DNA of 7,479 bases from Desulfarculales bacterium UBA696 (GCA_002298995.1 DBMO01000021.1:40484-47962); one strand, 5' to 3'. Positions 1-6,486 are shown, numbered from the stretch's first letter. Made by a program: numbers and translations. Notes: a model not told the origin generated them from the sequence alone.

Positions 1-4
1 CTGG

Positions 5-31
5 ATTCCCGCCCAGAAGCGCCGCGGGAAT
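5..31. repeat. short palindromic intergenic repeat (GATTCCCGC/GCGGGAAT type)
   Basis: ATTCCCGC at 5-12 pairs perfectly with GCGGGAAT at 24-31 around an 11-base loop, and the unit is followed by GACG. From general knowledge, hairpins with this core are dispersed in many copies between genes in several proteobacterial and related genomes. Only one copy lies in this window, so repetitiveness is inferred. The left side may be cut by the window edge. Confidence 0.5.
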
Positions 32-111
32 GACGATTTTCGATACCGTCCCGGACGTGAATCCAAATCCGGTTTCGGCAACAGCCCGTCATCAACGCGC
101 CATGTTCCTGA

Positions 112-162
112 CCGAAGGTCTCCAAGCCTGCTGTCACTAGGAACTCCTTTGGAGACCTTCGG
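112..162. repeat. 14-bp perfect inverted repeat
   Basis: CCGAAGGTCTCCAA at 112-125 is the exact reverse complement of TTGGAGACCTTCGG at 149-162, with a 23-base centre. Such an arm length is very unlikely by chance. Neither side is followed by a T-run, so it is not a classical terminator. It could be a dispersed intergenic repeat, the ends of a miniature element, or a structured RNA element. Confidence 0.6.
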
Positions 163-365
163 CCGGAAATGTTGGCAGGTCGGAAGACCGAGCTCAACTG
201 GAGTTTCCTTTACCGTTACTAATACTCATTAACGCAGGGTATGCAAAGTAAAGCCCATGCCTACCATTACAGCTTTATGAGCCCGCAAATGGATTGAAAT
301 TCAGAACTGTTAATGGGATCTGTTGATGATTGTGACATGCCTCGTGAGCCAGGCTGATCACTCGC

Positions 366-413
366 CAAAACAGCAGCGGCTTTCAGCCGCGAAGGTTCGC
401 GATTGAAAGCCGC
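366..413 (-). terminator. probable intrinsic terminator of the cytochrome-porin operon
   Basis: GCGGCTTTCA at 376-385 pairs perfectly with TGAAAGCCGC at 404-413. Inside it a second stem forms (CGCGAA 388-393 with TTCGCG 396-401), giving about 16 paired bases in all. On the minus strand the hairpin is followed by TGCTGTTTTGG, a modest U-run starting about 5 bases after the stem. It lies 54 bases past the porin stop codon. On the plus strand TTCTTTTT at 423-430 follows, so it may also work in that direction. Confidence 0.6.
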
Positions 414-467
414 CTGAACAACTTCTTTTTCGCCAGGGCTGTCCGCGGGTTCACGGGACAGGATTCA

Positions 468-2447
468 TCAGAACGTGTACTGAATCATGGCCATAAACAT
501 ATGGGCCGAGTAGTCTTTATAGTAGCCCTCAATGTCATACTCGATGGGTCGTGTGGTGTAAATTGTCGCGTAGGGCGGTGATATGTCGAATTCTTCGAAA
601 ATGTAGCCTATCTTTGCGGCTAGCGATTTGGTGAAGCGATACTTGAGAAAAGCATCCATGTGCGCCAGCGCGGTATCGAGATCCGGCAGTCGAAAGTTGT
701 GGTAATTGGAATTAGCGAACGAATAGCTGCCCCTGGTTGAAAGGGTTAGTTTTTCGGGGATTATTATCAGTTCGCTACCAATGGAGAACGTGTGGAATGT
801 ATCAATTGTCTTGAGGTCCGGGCCTGGATCAATATCAATTTGGGTGGTCGTGCCGCCTGGAAGGGATGTCGAAGTCCCCACTGCGCGGGTCTTGTAATGC
901 TCGTACACGTATCCTGCCGTTAACGAAACTTGCTTTATGGGCGACCAGGATGCATCGAAGCCGAAGGACCACACATCGTCATCGAGCAGGCCGAAAGCGG
1001 AATTCTTATAAGAATCGCTTGAGATTCCAACGTTACCAGAGAAGGTCAGGTTGTCCATCGGTAAAAATTCCGCAACGAAATCAACTTTGTCGCGGACGCG
1101 GTCACCCTGGTAAAACTTTGCTATTATAACCTGCTGGGTATCGTCAGATTCCACAAAGCCGTTGGCCCCATCCCGTGCGGCGTGTGTATAAGTCATGAGG
1201 AAATTAGCATAGTCGCAAGCGAGAGCCTTTGCTCCGAATTTTATCGAGTTCTCGCTCGTATCCCCATTCGAAAAATCACGGTCTACCTGCTCGTTGCGAT
1301 ACTCCACATTCAAGGAAAGTGGCTTTGCGACTCTATAATCGCCTCCGAAGCTCACCGTCTGCCGCGTGAATGGGTAGTGGTGTGAATGCAAATAATCGAG
1401 ACGATCCCCAATATCTCCCGTTGCTGTTACAAGAGCAATGTTGCCTGTGTCGTCGTAATGGTATGCCCTATACGAGAACTTCAGTGTTAGAGGATCGATC
1501 GGACGGCTGGTTGCAGTGATCTGCCCAAGAATCGAATTGGCGTCCAGACCTGGCCCTCCTATCGGAGTCGTCTGTGTAAAGCCGCCAATTACAGGAAAGA
1601 AGGAGGTATCATCCTGAAAAAGCCAGCCATATGAAAAAGCTGCGTTGATCCTTGTCCGGTAGGGCAGGTTCACTCCTCCGGCAGCATTGGCGTAATGGGC
1701 AATATTGCTGGGAGCAAGCCAGATCCGGTTGTCTAGCGGCGGATTGTTCGCCAGGTTTGGGATGAACAGGGTTTCGTAATCATTGTCGTATTTCGAGAGC
1801 CCGTATTCTACCCGGAATTGGAACATTTTATCCGCCCATTCCGCTCCTGCCGTCAGGTTGTGATCGGTTTCCCCGATGGGCTCCAGGGCGGGCTGGTAGC
1901 CGAGAGGGATTCCGCCGGTGGGGGCCTGAACGTCGATCGGCCGGTCACCAAACTTGGTTGTGTACTTGTAATCGGCGTACAGCTCGAGGTTTGGAGTAAC
2001 GCTGACCGATGCTGCGACCCTGAAGCTCTCCCACTGGACGATCACCTCGTCTCTAATGGGTGAAACGGTCGAATAGAGGTGCTGGAGTTTATCGTATTCG
2101 AACTCGAACTTGAACAAGCCAGGCATCTTGGCGCTGAAGAGAACGTTTGCGTCGTTTTCCCCCGGCTCGGTAACCATGACCTCAAAAATCTGGCTCATGT
2201 CCTTGTTGCGGAGCAGCAGGTCAAGCCTCTCCAGAACGGCCATTTCAGGATAGTCCCTATAAAGCTCAAAATAGCCGCGGTGAATACGTGAAGGCCTGTC
2301 AGCAAAGAACCGGCCACCAAACTCCAAATCACCATTCAGAAAATAGTTGCCAAGCTGGATTTCACCTAAAGCCGGCGCCTTCAAAAAAGACAGGAGAAGA
2401 ACGACGAGCAGGGAGATCCGGAATAATTTGCGATTAGATCTTTTCAT
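468..2447 (-). CDS. mtrB: MtrB/PioB-family outer-membrane beta-barrel of a porin-cytochrome complex
   Basis: This is a 659-residue outer-membrane barrel that sheathes a decaheme cytochrome and so allows electrons to cross the outer membrane. A signal peptide is clear: KRSNRK, a leucine-rich core, then cleavage probably after APALG (residue 28). The rest alternates aromatic and polar residues in amphipathic strands and ends in QYTF, the usual C-terminal aromatic signal of outer-membrane barrels. The N-terminal part (about 30-130) matches the opening strands of the MtrB family. The length is close to Shewanella MtrB (about 700), but I see no N-terminal CXXC; the only cysteine after the signal is C411. 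An upstream in-frame start at 2525 would run deep into the cytochrome gene. I chose the ATG at 2447 because AGGAGG sits 6 bases before it. It lies 10 bases after the cytochrome stop, which points to cotranscription. Direction of electron flow cannot be told from sequence. Confidence 0.93.
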   Translation of the reverse strand: MKRSNRKLFRISLLVVLLLSFLKAPALGEIQLGNYFLNGDLEFGGRFFADRPSRIHRGYFELYRDYPEMAVLERLDLLLRNKDMSQIFEVMVTEPGENDANVLFSAKMPGLFKFEFEYDKLQHLYSTVSPIRDEVIVQWESFRVAASVSVTPNLELYADYKYTTKFGDRPIDVQAPTGGIPLGYQPALEPIGETDHNLTAGAEWADKMFQFRVEYGLSKYDNDYETLFIPNLANNPPLDNRIWLAPSNIAHYANAAGGVNLPYRTRINAAFSYGWLFQDDTSFFPVIGGFTQTTPIGGPGLDANSILGQITATSRPIDPLTLKFSYRAYHYDDTGNIALVTATGDIGDRLDYLHSHHYPFTRQTVSFGGDYRVAKPLSLNVEYRNEQVDRDFSNGDTSENSIKFGAKALACDYANFLMTYTHAARDGANGFVESDDTQQVIIAKFYQGDRVRDKVDFVAEFLPMDNLTFSGNVGISSDSYKNSAFGLLDDDVWSFGFDASWSPIKQVSLTAGYVYEHYKTRAVGTSTSLPGGTTTQIDIDPGPDLKTIDTFHTFSIGSELIIIPEKLTLSTRGSYSFANSNYHNFRLPDLDTALAHMDAFLKYRFTKSLAAKIGYIFEEFDISPPYATIYTTRPIEYDIEGYYKDYSAHMFMAMIQYTF

Positions 2448-2460
2448 GTCCGCCCTCCTA
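2448..2460 (-). promoter_or_regulatory. ribosome binding site overlapping the cytochrome stop codon
   Basis: On the minus strand AGGAGG (2459-2454) shares two bases with the TAG stop of the cytochrome gene (2460-2458), then a 6-base spacer leads to the porin ATG at 2447. This decides the porin start. It also suggests translational coupling, so that barrel and cytochrome are made together. Confidence 0.85.
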
Positions 2461-3408
2461 TCTTCTAAAGGTTTGGGCGCGACTGCCCAAGGCGCCCGGA
2501 TGGTTCGATCCATGAATGTTGACATGGCATGCCGTGCAGGGCCTTCCCATTACATGCGTCAGCCTTGCGTTGTTGCCAAAATTCGCAGTGTGGAAAGTGA
2601 CGTGACACTCCCGGCACAACCTTATCTGTGGTTGCTTCAGAAGGCGCGGTTGCGCGGTGCCGTGGACATTATGGCAATTCGCGCAGTTCTCGGTCACGGG
2701 CGGATGCTGAAAGATCACAGGCCCCCGATACTTGGGATGGCAGGTGTAGCAAAGCTCGTTTAGCGAGTTTGCATTCAGAAGCTTATCGGTGGGGGTCCCG
2801 TGCGGATTGTGGCAGCTCGAGCAGTTCATCTTGCCTTCGCGCAGCGGGTGATGAGAAAAGCGCATCTGTTCACCAACCTGCCGGCTGTGACAGGTTTTGC
2901 AGGTATCCATCTCTGTCCCGGCGGCAAGCAGATAGCGGCCGACCTTTTCGGGCGGATTGCTGTGGATCTTGTGGCAGTCGGAGCATGCAGCATCACGGGT
3001 ATCGTGCACGCTGCCCTGCCAGAAAAGAAGGTGCCTTTTCTCGTGACACTGGAGGCAGGCCTGATTTCGCCGATCGGCTTGAGTAATGGACTTTTTCGTG
3101 AATCGGACCAGTTTGGTCTTGTCCTCCCCCCCGGAATCGGCATGATCCTTCGCCGGTCCGTGGCAGGTTTCGCAGACCAGTTCTTTCGGCGTCGTAGCCG
3201 AATGTCTGATGAAATGAACCCCGTTGGCGGTAGCCTCGAGCCGCTTGGCAACCGCTTCATGACACCCCTCGCAAACCGACATGCCCGCAAATTCTGTTTG
3301 CGGTGATTTGCCTGGAGTCGTCTTGGCGGGTTCGCTTGGGTTAGGAATTAGAAGGAAGGCACAAAAACATACAAACAGGACCAATCCGGACACAAGGGTC
3401 TTCCGCAT
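2458..3408 (-). CDS. mtrA: periplasmic decaheme c-type cytochrome, MtrA/DmsE family
   Basis: This 316-residue protein carries ten CXXCH heme-binding motifs, starting at residues 46, 79, 118, 142, 170, 196, 220, 242, 265 and 291. About fifteen further histidines can supply the distal ligands, several in a repeated CxxCHNxHG pattern (residues 196-204 and 242-250). The layout, including CHGPAKDHADSGG near residue 82 and IHGSNHPG near the end, is that of the DmsE/MtrA family, which has ten hemes and 315-335 residues. In known systems it is exported by Sec, loaded with heme in the periplasm and inserted into an MtrB barrel. Residues 1-28 form a signal peptide with two unusual cysteines in the core (VCFC) but no proper lipobox. 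A GTG at 3453 would add 15 residues but has no ribosome site. The ATG at 3408 has a weak AGGGGG upstream and puts the signal peptide at the N-terminus. The gene is followed after 10 bases by its porin. Confidence 0.95.
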   Translation of the reverse strand: MRKTLVSGLVLFVCFCAFLLIPNPSEPAKTTPGKSPQTEFAGMSVCEGCHEAVAKRLEATANGVHFIRHSATTPKELVCETCHGPAKDHADSGGEDKTKLVRFTKKSITQADRRNQACLQCHEKRHLLFWQGSVHDTRDAACSDCHKIHSNPPEKVGRYLLAAGTEMDTCKTCHSRQVGEQMRFSHHPLREGKMNCSSCHNPHGTPTDKLLNANSLNELCYTCHPKYRGPVIFQHPPVTENCANCHNVHGTAQPRLLKQPQIRLCRECHVTFHTANFGNNARLTHVMGRPCTACHVNIHGSNHPGALGSRAQTFRR

Positions 3409-3488
3409 GAAACGCCCCCTTTTGGTTGGTAGGAACTTAAAACTCCTCCTCACAGGATGCTTACTTTAGCCCCCAAGGTTTGAAAGAC

Positions 3489-3517
3489 TAGATAAAATCT
3501 ATATATCACAGAGTCAA
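3489..3517 (-). promoter_or_regulatory. candidate sigma-70-like promoter of the cytochrome-porin operon
   Basis: On the minus strand TTGACT (3517-3512) is separated by 17 bases from TATCTA (3494-3489). The -35 box is good and the -10 box is weak, in an AT-rich context. A start near 3482 would give a leader of about 74 bases before the ATG at 3408. A small TAGAT/ATCTA inverted repeat (3489-3501) overlaps the -10 region and could be an operator. Confidence 0.4.
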
Positions 3518-3553
3518 GCTTGTCGCTTCCAAATTTAATCGATCTACGAGTGT

Positions 3554-3609
3554 ATCTACTTAGAAATTTTCATATTTAAGAATTTTCAAATTTATCGATT
3601 TAGAAATCA
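3554..3609 (+). repeat. degenerate array with 8-bp period (plus orientation)
   Basis: Seven consecutive 8-base units in the fixed phase starting at 3554 end in ATTT or a close variant. Examples are AGAAATTT at 3562, AAGAATTT at 3578 and ATCGATTT at 3594; the rough consensus is WNNNATTT. AATTTTCA is repeated exactly at 3565 and 3581, two periods apart. The AT content makes chance similarity easier, so support rests on the phase and on the matching array at 3876-3955. Confidence 0.45.
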
Positions 3610-3875
3610 ACATTGAGGGCTTGGCGAACAGATGGAATTGAAAGTTGGGCGGTAATAGATTTCGTGCAAAACATACGGAGGCGGCTGGATTATATAACGG
3701 ACGATAACGATTCCAATAAGCTAAGCCGTAGTCTCTACGGGAAGAGATGGACTTGCAACTAGGGACGAGACGCCAATTTGATGGAATATGCCGGGAGTAC
3801 ATAGAAAACCGAAGCGTAACAACAGATCAAGTATCGGGCTTCCCTTTCCGTTATCAATAGACCGTTGTATGGTTG

Positions 3876-3955
3876 AATTCCCTGAAATCCTCGATTCCTA
3901 AATCCCTTAATCTCTCATTCGTCAATGCCCAAGTTGCTAAATTCTGAATTCCCCA
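3876..3955 (-). repeat. degenerate array with 8-bp period (minus orientation)
   Basis: Read on the minus strand, ten 8-base units keep an exact phase. Four in succession begin with AGG, at 3907, 3899, 3891 and 3883 (for example AGGGATTT, then AGGAATCG). The rough consensus is WGGNATTT, matching the other array in inverted orientation. TGAATTCCC also occurs twice on the plus strand, at 3874 and 3945. The array begins three bases after the stop codon of the upstream porin gene. Confidence 0.5.
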
Positions 3956-3957
3956 CA

Positions 3958-5697
3958 TCAAAAATCATAATTTATAACTCCAAGGCCCACGTGGGATGAG
4001 TAGCTCTTGAGGGTTTTGTTTGTAATGGGGTCCCAGAAAGAAAGAGAGTTCTGTCCGGCTCCTAAACTCTCGTGCATATAGCCACACCTCAAAGACAACT
4101 GCCTGTTGTAGCTGTACCTCAGGAAACTCTCGATTCGAGTAAGGTCTCCGCTGCTCCCATCGGTGTTTCCGATGGATCCGGAATTAGACACGGAATAGCT
4201 TCCGCGAGAGATGAAACTGAGTTTGTCCGGGATAAGGCTGAAATTAATTGCCATTCCGATGGTGTCCAGTGTGTCGCTTGCATTGACGAGCCCGGCCGTC
4301 GATGAGCTGCCCAGTCCCTGCCTGGTACTGAATTCTTCATGCTGGAAATTTACATTGAAGGCGAGTCTGCTGATCGGGGTCCACGTTATTGCGGCCCCGG
4401 CCGTCCAACTCGTGCCATCGGTTATGCCGACCGCCGATTTATCGTAGGTGTCGCTCGAAAATCCGCAATTTAGTGCTATGTTCAACTGTTTTGCCGGAAC
4501 GAACTCGGATTTGAAGTCGAGCTTGGCGCCGCTTCGGTCGGCGAGGCTGAATTTGGGCAGTAGCAACTTCTCCGGCTTTTCAGGATTTGCTTCCATAAAG
4601 CTGTAATTAGACCCCATCCGCAGGGATTGCGAGTAAAAGGCGGAGAGGTTGAGCCAGGAAAAGGGAGACGTCTTCGCGCCAATCCGGGCTGAATGCTCAT
4701 CGGTCGAAGCATTTTCCCAGTATTCAGGGTCCCTTTCCCATCGCTGCCATTGGTAGCCAAAGTTCACTGAAAATGGGGCATCGAAATCCCACTGCGCGTC
4801 GAAATTTGCATCTTTTTTTGTGAAAGGAAACCGGTCCACTCTGGCGGGATCGATTGCCGAATCATTTTGTGCCGTCATATTGTGGGACTTGTACGAGGTT
4901 TTTACCGTAACTGGATTGAGGGGGTGGATGAAAGAGGAGAAAGCCCCAATGAGTGGATTTTCGTTTTCGATACTGTTTGAAAGTCCCGAATATTCTTCGG
5001 AAGGGGAGCCGAATCCTCTGGGGCGCCAGGAGTAGAAGTGGTTATTGAGCTTCGCCATTGAGGGAACAAAGAGGCCGCCCAAGGGGCCGAAGTAGGATGC
5101 CGTTTCATCACGGGGGATGGAAATATCCCTGGGTCCGGAAGGAGCAGAGAAGAAAGGCAGCAAGGAGCCTTCCGGGGAGTACCTGTTTAAGGAGAATCTG
5201 AACTGAAATCTTGGCCGGTCGCTCGATCCCGCTGTATCGAAGTCGTAGGCGGATGAATTAGCGGAATGAAATAATCCGAAACTCATCGCGGGCCATAGCT
5301 TCTCGCTAATTGATCGCCAGATCGAGTTCTGCCCCGCCTGCTCTTCGCGCGGTGAATAACTCCCCGTGGCGCGTTCCTGCCTGTATTGTGCCGGCCCCTC
5401 GGCAGAAAGCCGGCCCTCAGCTTTATAAAGCGTCTCTGCTTCGCCTGCGCCCACTTTCCCGAAAAAGGCGCCCTGGACCGCCTGGAATCCGGTCGCGGCT
5501 CCGCCGTATTTGAGCCGCACTGTGTCACCTGGCTTAAATTTCCAGTTTAACAAATCCGCGGCGTCTGAGTGTTCGGAGGAAACACTTTGAACTGAGGCAT
5601 TTTCCTGGCCCGTGTAGCCGCACTCGGCATTGCCACCGGAGAGAAAAGGAATGCAGATCGAGATCAAAAGACTAGTGAGTTTGATTCGCGCCGCCAT
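3958..5697 (-). CDS. second, shorter MtrB-like outer-membrane beta-barrel without an adjacent cytochrome
   Basis: This 579-residue protein has a signal peptide (MAARIKLTSLLIS..., cleavage probably after GGNA, residue 24), many amphipathic strands, and ends in INYDF, an outer-membrane barrel C-terminus. Its second half is collinear with the porin at 468-2447: CGFSSDTYDKSAVG (411-424) corresponds to VGISSDSYKNSAFG in the other, and IPDKLSFISRGSYSVSNS (489-506) to IPEKLTLSTRGSYSFANS. A shared R-x-PFT-type segment lies near 289-293. The first 250 residues do not match clearly, and the protein is 80 residues shorter. The start at 5697 has GGAG 7 bases upstream. The gene lies 549 bp before the cytochrome gene and could share its transcript or have its own. 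By family it should be a sheath for a multiheme cytochrome, but none sits next to it, so the partner is unknown. The homology is secure; the function is inferred. Confidence 0.85.
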   Translation of the reverse strand: MAARIKLTSLLISICIPFLSGGNAECGYTGQENASVQSVSSEHSDAADLLNWKFKPGDTVRLKYGGAATGFQAVQGAFFGKVGAGEAETLYKAEGRLSAEGPAQYRQERATGSYSPREEQAGQNSIWRSISEKLWPAMSFGLFHSANSSAYDFDTAGSSDRPRFQFRFSLNRYSPEGSLLPFFSAPSGPRDISIPRDETASYFGPLGGLFVPSMAKLNNHFYSWRPRGFGSPSEEYSGLSNSIENENPLIGAFSSFIHPLNPVTVKTSYKSHNMTAQNDSAIDPARVDRFPFTKKDANFDAQWDFDAPFSVNFGYQWQRWERDPEYWENASTDEHSARIGAKTSPFSWLNLSAFYSQSLRMGSNYSFMEANPEKPEKLLLPKFSLADRSGAKLDFKSEFVPAKQLNIALNCGFSSDTYDKSAVGITDGTSWTAGAAITWTPISRLAFNVNFQHEEFSTRQGLGSSSTAGLVNASDTLDTIGMAINFSLIPDKLSFISRGSYSVSNSGSIGNTDGSSGDLTRIESFLRYSYNRQLSLRCGYMHESLGAGQNSLSFWDPITNKTLKSYSSHVGLGVINYDF

Positions 5698-5729
5698 TTT
5701 GAAACTCCAGACCCATCCACCTGATTTTA

Positions 5730-5758
5730 CCGATAAGCTGAATAGAAACTGGTGTTAA
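5730..5758 (-). promoter_or_regulatory. weak promoter candidate for the second porin
   Basis: On the minus strand TTAACA (5758-5753), a 17-base spacer and TATCGG (5735-5730) resemble a sigma-70 promoter with a good -35 and poor -10. TAAAAT at 5729-5724 is an alternative -10 without a good -35. A start near 5723 would leave a short leader that includes the GGAG ribosome site (5708-5705). Confidence 0.25.
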
Positions 5759-5874
5759 GTACTCGAGTCTTGCAGGTTGTGCACTTCCGCCCGCCCAGGC
5801 TGTCTATTTTGGAAATTTTCCCAGCGGTGGAAGACTGACGGAAAAATCGACTGAGAATAATTTGTGCCGGTCAA

Positions 5875-5953
5875 TGCCGGCTCAACAATGGACTTCTTAA
5901 ATATGGGGGTAATTAAAGGCGGGGCTAATGGGCAGTCAAGTGTTAAGCCGGCA
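5875..5953. repeat. 13-bp inverted repeat bounding a 79-bp segment
   Basis: TGCCGGCTCAACA at 5875-5887 and TGTTAAGCCGGCA at 5941-5953 are reverse complements except for one position. The 53-base centre contains a minus-strand promoter-like pair, TTGACT (5939-5934) and TTAATT (5916-5911) with a 17-base spacer. The unit could be a regulatory hairpin in a long leader or a miniature element. No flanking target duplication is visible. Confidence 0.45.
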
Positions 5954-6079
5954 AAATTATTGATACAGGAAACAGGGCACTAACGTATTCTCCAAAATTA
6001 GGGCATGTTCCGTGGTTAATCAGCCATGATGCTGAAATTTGCAGGATTACCTGTTCGTGGGGGGCCGATATGCACGCCT

Positions 6080-6149
6080 CGGCTTCCGGAAAGCAAGGTC
6101 CGGAGCCGTATAGCTATGAATTGGGATCTTCCGGCCGTTGACCGGAAGA
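6080..6149. other. two adjacent strong hairpins
   Basis: The first hairpin pairs CGGCTTCCGGA (6080-6090) with TCCGGAGCCG (6099-6108), ten base pairs with one bulged T and an 8-base loop. The second pairs TCTTCCGG (6127-6134) perfectly with CCGGAAGA (6142-6149) around 7 bases. Both carry the TCCGG/CCGGA core. Neither is followed by a clear T-run in either direction. I could not match them to a known riboswitch or RNA family. Confidence 0.45.
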
Positions 6150-6170
6150 GGGCCAACTGCTGGAAATGCC

Positions 6171-6190
6171 TATCCCTACCGGTAGGTATA
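6171..6190. promoter_or_regulatory. 20-bp near-perfect palindrome, possible repressor operator
   Basis: CCTACCGGTAGG at 6175-6186 is a perfect 12-bp palindrome. With one mismatched pair it extends to TAT...ATA at 6171-6190 and runs straight into an AT-rich TATAAAT. The ACC-x-ACCGGT-x-GGT shape is common among operators of TetR-family repressors. That assignment is an inference from shape, and no regulator gene is in the window. Confidence 0.4.
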
Positions 6191-6486
6191 TAAATGGGGT
6201 TCCAATCCGCTCGCCAACATCTTTAGTCCAAGAAGCATGATGGATATTTTCTAATACACTGGGAGCCTCGGGAAAAAAGACCGGGCGGTAAAGGGCCCCG
6301 GGCACTGCAATATCTTGCACGCGACCCGGCATGATACAGCGCTTAATTGAAATAATCCCCCTGATCCTTACAATCTTCTTATGATTCGCACACCCCGGCA
6401 GCCTGTCCTCCAGAAGCGCTGTAAACGAAGGGGTATTCGCCAAGGAGCGCCCCGATTGCTCCAGAAAGTTTAGAGGCTCCACCGAA

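Larger units (their letters stand above)
1..467. other. non-coding region downstream of the porin-cytochrome operon
   Basis: I see no convincing gene on either strand. The region holds a short hairpin repeat at the left edge, a 14-bp perfect inverted repeat (112-162) and a strong hairpin that probably ends the minus-strand operon (366-413). A smaller hairpin lies directly after the porin stop codon: CTGTCC at 439-444 pairs with GGACAG at 456-461. Positions 190-360 show nothing I can assign. Confidence 0.6.
3409..3957. other. non-coding gap between the two porin units
   Basis: No convincing gene is present. The gap holds the leader and candidate promoter of the cytochrome gene, an AT-rich stretch (about 3480-3610), two arrays with an 8-bp period in opposite orientation (3554-3609 and 3876-3955), and a 266-bp segment between them. 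Frames in that segment are short or broken. An 80-residue minus-strand frame (3802-3560) has no ribosome site and runs into the AT-rich array, so I do not call it. No terminator is visible after the upstream porin, so read-through into the cytochrome gene is possible. Confidence 0.6.
5698..6486. other. long intergenic region with several inverted repeats
   Basis: It contains the upstream region of the second porin (minus strand), an inverted repeat at 5875-5953, two strong hairpins at 6080-6149 and a near-palindrome at 6171-6190. A minus-strand frame of 122 residues (6482-6114, GTG start) is open but lacks a ribosome site, and I recognise no domain. Its stop lies 5 bases before the hairpin at 6080-6108, so it could be a remnant of a gene. 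Plus-strand frames here are short, for example 25 residues from 6116. Confidence 0.55.

Noticed and set aside
2448..2525. N-terminal extension of the MtrB-like protein from an ATG at 2525
   Set aside because: It would overlap the cytochrome gene by 68 bases, bury the signal peptide 26 residues inside, and lacks a ribosome site. The ATG at 2447 has a strong one.
2826..3290. Arginine- and proline-rich 154-codon frame within the cytochrome gene
   Set aside because: It is an out-of-frame shadow on the same strand as a gene with ten CXXCH motifs.
3409..3453. GTG start at 3453 for the decaheme cytochrome
   Set aside because: No ribosome site precedes it and it would put 15 residues in front of a normal signal peptide that begins at the ATG at 3408.
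3560..3802. 80-codon minus-strand frame in the gap between the porin units
   Set aside because: It has no ribosome site, its end is made of the AT-rich 8-bp-period array, and its product has no recognisable domain.
5770..5800. Possible sigma-54 promoter (GG...GC elements) upstream of the second porin
   Set aside because: The distance between the GG and GC elements does not fit the strict 10-base spacing of -24/-12 promoters.
6332..6473. 17-codon hydrophobic peptide overlapping a 30-codon basic peptide on the plus strand
   Set aside because: Neither has a ribosome site, and frames this short arise often by chance.
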